Positions 34,895 through 47,000 of a DNA stretch of 49,364 nucleotides are shown here, in pieces. The notes beneath the pieces were generated by a model, which did no database searches, was not told the DNA's origin, and saw only the letters and a list, made by a program, of their open reading frames with translations. The translations under genes were made by a program, and so were the position numbers. The number at the start of each line of letters is the position of its first letter. The stretch's first letter is position 1. The DNA is from Salegentibacter maritimus (GTDB lineage Bacteria; Bacteroidota; Bacteroidia; Flavobacteriales; Flavobacteriaceae): assembly GCF_016236915.1 (NCBI RefSeq), contig NZ_JAEHOK010000025.1, forward strand, positions 1 through 49,364. The letters run 5' to 3'.

Positions 34895-35281
34895 ATGGTT
34901 CAACAAGTTACAAGAGGAATAAAGATTTCGGTTAAAACCAACTTTGAAGGCACACTATTAAGAAGCCCAGACTCTCGTTTTGCTTTTTCTTATCATATCA
35001 CCATAGAAAATCAAAGTAACGACTCAGTGCAATTAACTTCTCGCTTTTGGGAAATAAAAGACGCCCTAAATCATACCGAAATTGTAAAAGGCGAAGGAGT
35101 TATAGGCCAAAAACCGGTTTTAAAGCCCGGTGAATCACACACCTACCAAAGCGGCTGCCTTCTAAACTCGCCATTTGGTTCTATGAGCGGATATTACAAT
35201 ATGGTAAGCTTCACTTCAACCCAAAAATTTAAAGTAAAAATCCCAACCTTTAAATTAAGCGCTCCTTTTGCTGTAAATTAA
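34895..35281 (+). CDS. apaG: ApaG domain protein
   Basis: The 128-residue protein has the ApaG immunoglobulin-like fold: FAFSYHITIENQSNDSVQLT, SRFWEIKDALNHTEIVKGEG, VIGQKPVLKPGESHTYQSGC and SGYYNM. ApaG was linked to Co2+ resistance and Mg2+ efflux in enterobacteria, but its biochemical role is not established. Its stop overlaps that of the convergent NRDE gene by 4 bp (TTAA). Confidence 0.93.
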   Translation: MVQQVTRGIKISVKTNFEGTLLRSPDSRFAFSYHITIENQSNDSVQLTSRFWEIKDALNHTEIVKGEGVIGQKPVLKPGESHTYQSGCLLNSPFGSMSGYYNMVSFTSTQKFKVKIPTFKLSAPFAVN

Positions 35282-35994
35282 AGTCCCTGAAATTCTTTAA
35301 TTTCAAGCCGATTTTTCTCGAGATCTTCATATTTAAAAGTCAACTTCCCCGGCATAAATTCTATTTGAGAGATACTTTTGGTCTTCACAAACCCCCTATC
35401 CATAATTAAACCCACCTCTTTATTATTCTCTCCTGCAGCATGATGAAAGTCCCATATATTTTTAGCTGAAAGATTTTGCCTGTTCTGAAAGTCTTCAAAC
35501 CAGGTCTTACGAAGATCTTTCATTTCTGAAGTATATAATGGAGATGAAGACCAAATTTGTGGTTTTAAAGGTAATTTCTTAAAATGCTTCTGGCTGGCAT
35601 CCCACACAAATTCCGCAAAAAATAATTCTGAAGACCAATCTACTATCACTACTGTAAAAGGCTCTATATCTTTTAAATTATAGTCTTGTATTTCACTTTC
35701 AATATTACCGGCAACAAGCCAATCTATTAGGACCAACCCCCTACTCTTTCTGTAGTAATTTTGCCGTTTATGCGAAACATAACCTCCATTCATTAGGCAT
35801 AAAACCCTTCTTCTCTGGCTTATACCAATCCAACTACCACCAGCTACCGCATCTTCAGGAAAAAGCAATTTCTGGTCTACCAGGGTTTTAAATTTCGGCA
35901 TATACGTTTCTCTTTTACTGGCTTCATCCCTATTAGATGTTAAAACAAAGCCATTTTTATTTCTAAAATGCGGCGTAATACTAATTGTGCACAT
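35278..35994 (-). CDS. NRDE family protein (TANGO2 homologue)
   Basis: The 238-residue protein starts MCTISITPHFRNKNGFVLTS and contains the family motif SNRDE with the invariant Cys2. AGGSWIGISQRRRVLCLMNG is the second conserved block. The family is homologous to human TANGO2 and related to Ntn-type hydrolases. Its function is unsettled, with proposed roles in heme or lipid handling. It is a single gene facing apaG. Confidence 0.9.
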   Translation of the reverse strand: MCTISITPHFRNKNGFVLTSNRDEASKRETYMPKFKTLVDQKLLFPEDAVAGGSWIGISQRRRVLCLMNGGYVSHKRQNYYRKSRGLVLIDWLVAGNIESEIQDYNLKDIEPFTVVIVDWSSELFFAEFVWDASQKHFKKLPLKPQIWSSSPLYTSEMKDLRKTWFEDFQNRQNLSAKNIWDFHHAAGENNKEVGLIMDRGFVKTKSISQIEFMPGKLTFKYEDLEKNRLEIKEFQGL

Positions 35995-36133
35995 AAATTT
36001 TTCTTAATAAAATTACTGCTTTCACTAAAATAGTTAAGCTTTCTTAAATGCTCATTTAGAGTAATTAAAAATCACCTATTTTTTTTAACTTTAAACACAC
36101 AAAATTTAAAAATCCAAAAAATACAAAATAACT

Positions 36134-37777
36134 ATGGGAAAAGGTTTTTTTCACGTTCCAAAAGCGATTAACGAACCAGTAAAATCTTATGCTCCGGGCA
36201 CCCCGGAAAGGGAAGAAGTTTTACTCACTTATAAAGATCTTTGGAACGCTAACACAGAAGTTCCTCTATATATTGGATCTGAGGAAATTAAAACCGGAGA
36301 TACCAAAACCATTAATCCTCCTCACGATCATCAACACCAGGCAGGTACTTACCATCTAGCCCAAAAGAAGCATGTTGAAAAAGCTATTGAAGAAGCACTG
36401 GAAGCCAGAAAGAAATGGGCAAAACTTGAATGGGAGCAACGTGCTGCCGTTTTCTTAAAAGCAGCCGATCTTATCTCGGGACCATATAGGCAAAAAATGA
36501 ATGCCGCAACTATGATTGGCCAATCAAAAAATATTTACCAGGCCGAGATCGATTCAGCTGCAGAAATTTGCGACTTTTTACGCTTCAATGTAGAGTTTAT
36601 GAGCGAACTTTATAATGAACAACCAATTTCTTCTGATGGTAACTGGAACCGCGTAGAATATAGACCTCTTGAAGGCTTTGTATATGCTATCACTCCATTT
36701 AACTTTACAGCTATCGCCGGAAACCTTCCTTCCAGTGCTGCCCTTATGGGAAATGTAACGGTTTGGAAGCCTAGTGATAGCCAGATGCTTTCTGCACAGA
36801 TATTGATGGAAGTTTTTAAAGAAGCCGGTGTTCCCGACGGAGTTATCAATATGGTGAACGGAGATCCGGAAATGGTAACCGATACTGTTCTTGCCAGCCC
36901 AGATTTTGCCGGAATTCATTTTACCGGAAGCACCGATGTCTTTAAAGGTATTTGGGAAAAAGTTGGAAAAAATATTAGAAACTATAAATCTTATCCAAGA
37001 ATTGTAGGAGAAACAGGAGGAAAAGATTTTATCCTTGCTCATCCAACTGCTAATCCAAAACAAGTTGCAACCGCTATTTCCCGAGGTGCATTTGAATACC
37101 AGGGGCAAAAATGTAGTGCTGCTTCAAGGGTTTACCTTCCTAAAAGCCTTTGGCCAGAGATAAAGGATTTTGTTGTAGAGGATGTAGAATCTTTTAAAAT
37201 GGGATCCCCAGAGGATATGAGCAACTTTATCAATGCAGTTATACACGAGGCTTCATTTGATAAACTCGCAAGTTATATTGATAAAGCTAAAAAAGACGAA
37301 AAAGCCGAGATTGTGGTTGGTGGAAATTACGACAAATCTAAAGGGTATTTTATCGAACCAACTGTAATTCTAACCACAGATCCGCATTATACCACCATGG
37401 AAACCGAACTTTTTGGTCCGGTTGTAACCATCTATGTGTATGACGACAAGAACTTTGACGATAAAAAATGGGTAGATATTTGTGAAACTGTAGATAACAC
37501 AAGTATGTATGCGCTTACAGGAGCAATTATATCAGGAGACCGTTATGCCGCCGCAAAGGCAACCGACCTACTGCAAAATGCTGCCGGTAACTTCTACATT
37601 AATGACAAACCCACAGGAGCGGTTGTTGGCCAACAGCCCTTTGGAGGTGCAAGATCCAGCGGAACTAACGACAAGGCAGGCTCTAAAATGAACCTGATGA
37701 GATGGATTTCTGTGAGGCTCATTAAAGAAACTTTTGTTCCGGCCACCGATTACAGATATCCTTTTATGGGAGAATAA
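36134..37777 (+). CDS. pruA: 1-pyrroline-5-carboxylate (glutamate semialdehyde) dehydrogenase
   Basis: The 547-residue aldehyde dehydrogenase oxidises glutamate semialdehyde to glutamate in proline catabolism. Catalytic residues are Glu293 (VGETGGKDF) and Cys327 (YQGQKCSAASR). The NAD-binding ITPFNFTAIAGNLPSSAALM and HFTGSTDVFKGIW segments are conserved. The closest type is the stand-alone mammalian-like form of about 540 residues. No proline dehydrogenase gene is adjacent. A strong terminator follows. Confidence 0.96.
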   Translation: MGKGFFHVPKAINEPVKSYAPGTPEREEVLLTYKDLWNANTEVPLYIGSEEIKTGDTKTINPPHDHQHQAGTYHLAQKKHVEKAIEEALEARKKWAKLEWEQRAAVFLKAADLISGPYRQKMNAATMIGQSKNIYQAEIDSAAEICDFLRFNVEFMSELYNEQPISSDGNWNRVEYRPLEGFVYAITPFNFTAIAGNLPSSAALMGNVTVWKPSDSQMLSAQILMEVFKEAGVPDGVINMVNGDPEMVTDTVLASPDFAGIHFTGSTDVFKGIWEKVGKNIRNYKSYPRIVGETGGKDFILAHPTANPKQVATAISRGAFEYQGQKCSAASRVYLPKSLWPEIKDFVVEDVESFKMGSPEDMSNFINAVIHEASFDKLASYIDKAKKDEKAEIVVGGNYDKSKGYFIEPTVILTTDPHYTTMETELFGPVVTIYVYDDKNFDDKKWVDICETVDNTSMYALTGAIISGDRYAAAKATDLLQNAAGNFYINDKPTGAVVGQQPFGGARSSGTNDKAGSKMNLMRWISVRLIKETFVPATDYRYPFMGE

Positions 37778-37803
37778 TTTGTAAGAAATATAGTTCACCA
37801 ATT

Positions 37804-37841
37804 AAGAGTCGCAGCAAATAATGTTGCGACTCTTTTTTTTA
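37804..37841 (+). terminator. Rho-independent terminator of pruA
   Basis: AAGAGTCGCA and TGCGACTCTT form a perfect 10-bp stem with an 11-nt loop, followed by TTTTTT, 27 bp after the pruA stop. Confidence 0.9.
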
Positions 37842-38097
37842 GTTTTTTTCAAACTTTCTAAACTACAAATACCAACTAAAGGACATAAAAAATAATATAT
37901 ACATACAATTAACATAATTTTTAATCATATTGAAATCATTTTAACGAATTAAAGAACCCTTCACCGAATTAAAAGAAAATACTGCAGCAAATATTGTATT
38001 TTAAACAAATAATTGTCTTTGCACCAGATAGTTACCCCATTTATCACCTTTTTAAATTACCCCTACGTAATTACTATTGCTCTAAAACATTACTATT
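37842..38097. other. Leader region of the giant surface protein gene
   Basis: Together with the terminator this makes a 320-bp gap after pruA. It is AT-rich and without ORFs. TGTCTTTG at 38014-38021 (7 of 8 to TAnnTTTG), with TTG at 37994-37996, is a possible promoter giving a leader of about 70 nt. Confidence 0.4.
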
Positions 38098-41000
38098 ATG
38101 GGAGGAAAACTACTTTCTTATTTATTGCTAATATTTTCTATTTTTTTCTTTTCGGAAAATGGATTTTCGCAGGCATGCCCTGGTTCGGTTAGTATAAGTG
38201 TAGCCGAAGGTAGAACTATTTGCGAAAACACCCAGGTTACTTTTAACTCCTCTGTAACCGGAGGTACCGGATTAATATATCAGTGGCAAATTAACCAAAC
38301 TAATGTTGGGACTGGCCAGGCAAGCTTTAGCACCTCTACGCTTCAAGATAACGACGAGGTGAGACTTATAGTTACCTCCACCGATGATGCAAATTGCGAA
38401 ATCATAACGCAGCCTATTGAAATGACAGTGAATAGTACCAGGGAAGGCAGTGTAACTATTAAGGCGGATGCAAATCCCGTTTGCCCTGGTGAAGCTATAA
38501 ATTTTAGCATCGTGAGTATTACCGAAGCCGGAACCAATCCTGTTTACGATTGGCGGGTAAATAATTCCAGTGCGGGCAATAGCGCAAGTTTTAGCGCAGT
38601 ATTGAGCGCGGGAGATCAGGTTCAGTTATTTGTCACTTCCAGTAATCCATGTACGGCAGATTTTTTCAGTAATCAAATTACTATTTCCGAAAAACCGTCC
38701 TCACCAGATACGCCCGGCACGATAACCGGAGAAAACCTTGTTTGCCCCGGTGTTTCTGAAACTTATAGTATTAATCCTGTAAATAATGCTATTTCCTATC
38801 AATGGGAATTACCCGGTGGCTGGAGCGGTTCCAGTTCAAGTACCTCTATTACTCTTACCACAGGAACGAACACCGGAACCATAAAAGTAATTGCAATAGG
38901 AGAATGCGGCAATACCGAACAAAGTATTACGGTTAACGTTGAACCGGGTACCCCCGGGCAACCTGCTGCTATTAGCGGCAATAGCACCGTATGCCCCAAT
39001 ACATCGAAAACATACAGTATTGCAGCTGTTAATGATGCAACCGAATATGTATGGAACTTTCCGACCGGCTGGAATATTCCGGAGCAGATAACTACAACGC
39101 CAGAAACAAGCATTACCACAGGAAATTCGGGAACTGGCAATATTACGGTAGCTGCCAGGAACTCATGTGGCACCAGTAGTATACAAAATCTGGCAGTATT
39201 GGTTAAACCCGACACCCCTGGCCACCCGGGAATTATTAGAGGCAACACTTCAGTTTGTCCCAATACCTCAGAAACTTACAGTATTACCGCTATTAATGAT
39301 GTAACCGAATATGTATGGAACTTTCCGACCGGCTGGAATATTTCTGAACAAATAACTACTTCACCACAAATTAGCATTACAACAGGAACTACCGGGAATG
39401 GAAATATTACAGTAGCCGCCAGAAACTCCTGTGGCACAAGCGGCACACAAAATCTTGCGGTAGAAGTAAAAAATGCTGCTCCAACCAGCGTAGGCCCCAT
39501 TAACATTACTTATTCAAATTCCAACAATGTAATTTGTCCGGGAGATCAAATAGAACTATCTGTCACACAACTTCCTGAAGCAGAAGCATACACCTGGAGT
39601 ATTCCCTCGGGATGGAGTTTTATTGGAGACCAAACAGGCAATAGTATAACCGTAAATGCCGGTAATTATGGACAAAACGGTAATGTTAGCGTAATACCGG
39701 AAAACTCCTGCGGACAAGGCTCTGCAAGCACACTAAACCTTAATATAGATGAACCGGCTCCCGAAATAGGATCTGCAGTAATAAACGGCCCCGAAGTGGT
39801 TTGTTCCAGTAGCACACAATTAGAATACAGCATTCCTATAATAAATCACGCTACCTCTTATGAATGGTCATTACCCTCAGGTTGGAGTGTTACTTCGGGA
39901 GCAAACACCAATACTATTCAAGTAAATGCTTCGGAAACTTCAGGAAACATAGAAGTTTTTGCCACTAATAAATGTGGCGAAAGTTCAATTATTTCAAACT
40001 ATGTACAATCTGTAACTGCTGCACCTGCAAAACCTTTAGCTATAACATCTTCTTTACCAAGTACAGCAATATGCCCACCATTAAACAATGTAGAATTCTC
40101 TATTCCTTCGGTGAGCAATGCCAGTGAATATCTTTGGACCTTACCCAATGGTTGGGAAATTATAAACGGAACGGGAACTACAAATATTACTGTAAATATT
40201 ACCGCGAATGCAAATTATAGTGCAAACGAAAGCGTTTCGGTACAAGCTTTAAATATTTGCGGAGCAAGCGCGAGTGAAACAATTACAGGAATAGCCATCG
40301 ACGAATATGTAATTACCGATCTTGGCGAAGATATGGTCTTATGCAGTCTAAATAACACAGTCACTATTGATGCCTATGTAGCCTTCGGTTCTAAAAACGC
40401 TAAGTTAAAAATAGATAGGATTGAGACTTCTTCAGGGGCGCTAATTACCCCGCCAACGGGAAAAGTAAATAACTTTATAATTGAGTACACTCCTACTGCT
40501 GCCGATATAAGCAACGGGCAGGTTAGCATTAGTGTAACTACCGAGAAGCCGGGTGGTGCATGTAATGCAGGTGAAGACGAAATGACTATATTTTTTAGGG
40601 AAGACCCCCAGGCTTCTTTTACTACCACAGGTCAGGATATTTGCGAAAACACCAGTACACAAATTAGCCTAACAGGAACACCCGGCACCCGAATTACTTA
40701 TACCGAAAACGGAACTTCAAAAACTATAGATCTCGACGCAAGCGGAGAAGCCAGTATAATTATGAACAATTTAACTTCTTCTACTACGTTTCAATTAATA
40801 AGCGCGCAATACCTGGAAGAACCTTTATGTGAAAAATCACTTTCAGGAACACACGAAATAGTTGTTAACCCGGTTCCCTATGCCGAACTGGTTTACCCTC
40901 AAACTTCATTTTGTGAAGACGATACTGAAATTAAACAGGTAAGGCTAGAAAATGGGATTGGAGCAACAGCGAACGGAAGCTTTTCGGCCTCACCATCCGG

Positions 41001-44000
41001 CTTAAGTATTAATGCAACTACCGGAGCGATAGATCCCGGCAGTAGCAATCCCGGCGATTATGTGGTTACTTATACAATTCCGGCTTCACTTGGTTGTGAA
41101 AGCCTTGAGTTATCTACTAGTATAAGCATAACAGCAGTACCAACAGCAAGTTTAAGCTACGAAAACAACGCTTTTTGCACTTCTGATACAGCAAATAAAC
41201 CGGTAACTTTAAGCGGCACTGGAAATTATGAAAATGGAACTTTTTCAGCAGGAACAGGACTGCAAATAGATGCAGGAACCGGAACGATTACCCCATCTAA
41301 CAGCGATCCGGGCACTTATACAATTACCTATACCACACCGGCCGGTGGCGGTTGTAATACCTACGAATACTCTACTGAAATAACCATAACAGAAGTACCT
41401 AACCCTACAATTACTTATGCGGCAACCGAATTTTGTAATTCACAAACAACTCCTATTGAAGTTGTATTAACCGGAAACAGTAATAGTTTAGGAGGAACCT
41501 ATACTTCTCAGGCAGGTTTGGACATTAATCCCACTTCGGGAGCCGTTAATCCACAAAACAGTACTCCCGGCACCTACACCATTAGCTATGAGACCAATGC
41601 TGTGGATGGCTGCTTACCTGTTTCTACTGAAACCACGCTCACAATTACAGCATTACCCTACACCGAAATAAGCTACAATGGTCCCTTTTGCGCATCGGAA
41701 ACCGAGATAAAAGAAGTGATTTTCAATAATATGCTTGGAAATTATCAAGGTGGGACTTTCTCTGCAAATTCTACCGGGCTCTCCATAAATTCCCAAACCG
41801 GAGCCATTGATCCCAGCCAAAGCCAGCCCGGAGAATATATTGTTGAATACCTTATTGCCGCAAAAGCCGGTTGCGAAGCAGTAAATTTCAATACTACTGT
41901 AAATATCACAGAAGTACCTTATGCCAACTTTAATTACGACAATGCTGCGCTTTGTAATTCTGAAACTCAGGATCAAGCGGTAGTTTTTACAGAAACACCA
42001 GGTGAATATCAAAATGGAACTTTTTCCGGTACCACTGGCCTGGCTATAGATAGTAATGGAACGATAAATCCTGCAGCCAGCACACCCGGACCTCATACCG
42101 TAACCTATACAATTGCGGCTGCAAATTCCTGCGAACAAGTACAGGAAAGCCTTGATATTGTAATAGCTAAAAAACCCGAAATCACATCTCAACCTTTTAA
42201 CGTTGGCGTGTGTAGCACCCAACCAAGTGAACTTAGCGTAACTGCTACCGGAGACAACCTGCAATATCAATGGTACCAGGACGGTACGCCAGTAAGTGGA
42301 GCAACATCAGCCACCTTAAGCTTTAGCAATACCACCTCTGTTCATGCAGGAGAATATTACGTGGTAGTAACAGGAGCTACATCCTGTTCAACTGTAACTT
42401 CTAACACAGTTAGCATAAATGTAGATGAAGACATTTTTATTCAGGAACCTGTTTCTGAAGTTCCAATTTGTGGTGATGGTTTTTCAGAAGCTAATATGCA
42501 ATTTATCGCCAGTGCCAATGGCGCTCCATTAACATTCACCTGGTATAAAGGAAATACACCGGTAAATGAATCGGATCCCAATATTAGTATTACAATCTCA
42601 GAACAAAACGGCACCTACACCGGCATACTGGAAATTATCAATGTTACTACCGCATACAATGGCGATTATTTTGTAGAAATTCAGGGTCCTTCAGAATTCA
42701 CCTGTGCTACCGCAGTTTCTAATCCATTTCAATTACGCCTGAATGAGATCCCTGAACCACCAACAGTTCAGGATTTTGAATATTGTCAATTTGAAGACGC
42801 ACCCGCACTAACGGTAGTTAATGGCAGCAAGCTTACCTGGTATGCATCAGAAAGTGGGAATGATGCTTTTGCCGCCCCTCCAGTACCTAATACCAATACG
42901 CCGGGAGAAACTATTTACTGGGTAACCCAAACCCCCGATGTATGTGAAAGTGAACGGGTAGCAGTTAGTGTAAACATTAAAGAGAAACCTTTAACTCCTG
43001 AAACTACGGCACTTTTGGAATATTGTGAAGGCGAAACAGCAAATGCCTTAGAAGCCAGTTCTACCAATGGAGCAATTTTAAATTGGTATGATAAAGATAA
43101 TAATGCGTTGGCAGCAGCGCCCACTCCTGCGACTACAACCCCTGAAACTTATCTTTACTACGTTTCACAAAGCCTTGATGCCTGTGAGAGTGATAAAGTA
43201 GAAATTACGGTTATTATTCACGAGTTACCAGAAGTTAGCATAAGCACTTCAGACACTATAGTCTGTGCAAGCGAGCCTGTAAACTTATCAGCAACTGGAG
43301 CTAATACATATATTTGGTTCAATGAAGCTAATGAAGAGATTGGTAATACTGCTTCTATTACCATAAATCCGGAAATTTCAACTAACTATAAGGTAATAGG
43401 CACAGGAACCGGAAATTGCGCTACCGAAGCTGAAATTACTATCAATGTAGACCAGCCCTCCAATGCCGGTACAATTTCGGGAGCCACGAGCGTATGTACA
43501 GGCAATAATTCAGGCGAAATTTCGGTTACCGGAATAACAGGAGAGGTTGTTCGTTGGGAGTATTCTGAAGATAACGAAGTTACCTGGCAAACAATAGACC
43601 AGGAAGCTTCTGAAATATCAACAAGTTATACTTATGAAAATCTTAGTCTCAGCACATCATTTAGAGCGGTGGTGAAGAATGGTGTTTGTGACGAAGACAT
43701 TTCAGAAAGCGTTAATATTCAGGTAGATGAATATCCTGTTGGAGGTGAATTGAATTTTAGGGGGTATGACCGATTATATACAACCTGTCAAAATCCAGAC
43801 TTTGTAGAAGACCTTATTCTTTCAGGCCATACAGGCGAAGTTGTAGCCTGGAAATACAGAACCGCACAGGGATCTTTTAAAACCATAGCCGGGGAGACCG
43901 GCACAAGCCTACCTGCTGCTATTATAGGAAGTTTATTGAGCAACGAAACCTTAATTTTTCAGGCAGAAATTATAAATGGCGCTTGCAACGACCCGGTAAA

Positions 44001-47000
44001 CAGCCAAACTGCTATTTTAAGTGTTATTTCATCAAATATAGAACCGGCTCCGGTAAGTGTTAGCGAAAACCTTATCTGCTTAGGAGACGAAGTCACCTTA
44101 ACTGCAGATTCCGGCTATCAATCTGGAGATGGTGTAAATGATAGCGGCAATTTCGATAATGCATCTATAGATCAGCATGGTTGGAGGGTTATAAACACCA
44201 ATGGAATAGAAGAAAATTTTGAAACCAGTGCCAGTAATGTAAGGCCAAATGTATGGAAAAGAGTTACACCCCGGGAATTTATTACCGCCAACCTAACTTC
44301 TCCTTACAATACCTCCTTACAATTATTTGATCACGGACTAACAGACCAAAATAAAGGTTTTGCTATTGTGTCCGGGAATAATAGTTCTACATTGGAAACC
44401 AATGTTTTTGCTTTAGATGGGATGGATTCCGGTATTCTAACTTTTGACCAGGCTTATAATCTTACCCCCGGGGCTTCCATTGAAGTATTGATTTCTACCA
44501 ATGGTGGAGCTGCAGGCAGTTATACACAGTTATACAGCAACAACAACGATCCTTCAAGCGGAAATTATACCGATTTTGCTTCTGGTACTCCTATTAGCCG
44601 ACCTGAAAACAAAATAGAAATTGATTTAGGTAATTATATTGGTCAAAATAACCTAAGAATTATGTTTAGGTTTACAGGGGCTAGAGATGGAGATGTTTGG
44701 GCGGTAGACAATATCATATTGCCGGATGGCCCACAGGATGTAGGTGTTATATGGGAAGACACTACCAATCCTGAAACTCCGGTAGTGATTGGAACAAATT
44801 TTTCAGAACAATGGACCCCTACCGAAATTGGATGGAATGTTTCTGTAATAACTACTACATTAGAGTATACAGGGGGTTCGTGCCCAACAGCCAGAAACGA
44901 TGAAGAAATTAAGGTTTTTGTGTTCGACCAATACACAACCAGCGTTACTGTCGAAACCGGCAATTGCGGGTCATATTCGACACAGTTAACTGCTGCAGTT
45001 AGCAGTGTTACCCAGGGTATCATTACATCTTATCCCACTAAAGACGGTTATATTGGTAAATGGAAGGTGGAAGGGCCGGATGAAAATTTCGAATTTTATA
45101 ATGTTGATCCGAATAACACGAGCAACCCTGTAAACAACCCTAATGCAATTTTCACCTCAAATTCCCAAAGTACTGAAAATTACACCTTCAGCTGGATTTT
45201 AGAACCCACCGAAACCGATGAAAATGGAAACTTAATTGAAAACCAAAATTGTTTACCCATTTATGAACCCCTGGAAGTTGGCTTTGAACCTTGCATAGCC
45301 CTGGATTTTGACGGACTTGATGATTATGTGGATTTAGGGGAAACCTATACCGGAAATTACAGCCTGGAAGCCTGGATTCGCCCTCAAAGTTTACAGGGTA
45401 CTATTTTAAGCGGGCCCAATTTTGAAATTAATATGGAAGATCTACCGGCAGGGATTATGCCCAATACGCGATGGTACCATATTGCTGTAGCGAATAACAG
45501 GCTTTATATAGATGGAATTGACATCGGTAATTTTAACCCTGGTAGTAGTGGTGCAAGAACATTGATTGGAGCAAGGTGGAATAATGGAGCTGCCGAAAAT
45601 CACTTTGAAGGTTGGATTGAAGAAGTACGTATTTGGAGCACTAACCTAAGTATAAATCAAATAAGGTTTATGATGAACCAACGCCTCTACAATAATGGCA
45701 CACAAATGGGCGTGGAAATTCCTATGAATGTTCCCGGCGGATTAAGCTACACCAATCTTGCAGGCTATTATCAGCTTCTCGCCGATCCAGTTTTATTAAC
45801 CGATGGAACTACGGTTGATCTTGCTAATAATTCCGTGCCCGGCAGGCTGGTTGATATGGAGACTTTACAGGAAAACACCGCTCCTCTACCCTATACTTCA
45901 AGGGTTGATGGCCAAACCTGGGGCACAGATAACACCTGGACTCATTTTGATGTTTGGGATGCACCAAACAGTACCGGTATAAATGGAAATTCAATTAACT
46001 GGAATATTGTTAGAACCTCACATGATATTGATTCGGGAAATAAAGACATTACTGTATTAGGTTTAAAATCAGAAGTGGGAACCTTAGACATTTTTAATCC
46101 CTCAGGCGCACATGATGAAACCAATTCGGGACAATATATAAGAGTTAGTCATTATTTAAAATTAGACGGTATTATAGATCTTACCGGAGAATCCCAATTA
46201 ATTCAGGATATGGGTAGTATTGTAGATGCAGGTAGTTCTGGTTACCTGGAACGCGATCAACAGGGTACCGCCAACAGCTATAACTACAACTACTGGAGTT
46301 TTCCTGTTAGTGCAGGAGCTTCTAATAGCGGCGGCTCCATTAAAGCTATGCTAAAAGATGGCACCGACTCTAATAATGCGCAGGATATATCCTTTGCTTA
46401 CGATCATACTTATGCCGACAACTATAATTATACTGCCGGTCCAAAACGTATTAGTACCTATTGGCTTTTTAAATTCTTTGGCACCGCCAATGTTTATGCC
46501 GAATGGCATTGGATAGGCGAAAATGGCCAGCTTAATGCAGGAGATGGATTTACCATGAAAGGCACTTCAGGGGCAGTATCGCTTTCAACACCCCAAAATT
46601 ATATCTTTAGGGGACTTCCTAATAATGGGCCTGTAGGCGGTGTAAGTATTGGAGCGAATCAAAATCGCTTAATTGGAAATCCATACCCGTCGGCTCTGGA
46701 TGCAAAACAATTTATTTTAGATAATTTAGATAAGAATGTAGTGCCAAATGCCACCAATACTAAAAATATTTTCAATGGCGCCCTCTATTTCTGGGACCAC
46801 TTTGGTGACGAAAACACCCATATTTTAAGAGAATATATTGGGGGTTATGCTACCATTAATCTTTCAGGAGCGGTACAATCGGCTTCTTCAGTAGATGAAC
46901 GTATTAATAACGATGGTTCGGTAGGAAATAAGAAACCCGGGCAATTTGTTCCGGTTAGCCAGGGATTCTTTATCAATACGGTATTAGATCCAGCAATTGC

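Noticed and set aside
38941-39468. CRISPR-like or mobile-element interpretation of the tandem repeats
   Set aside because: The repeat periods are multiples of three in an open frame and encode secreted domains; there are no spacers, cas genes or transposase.
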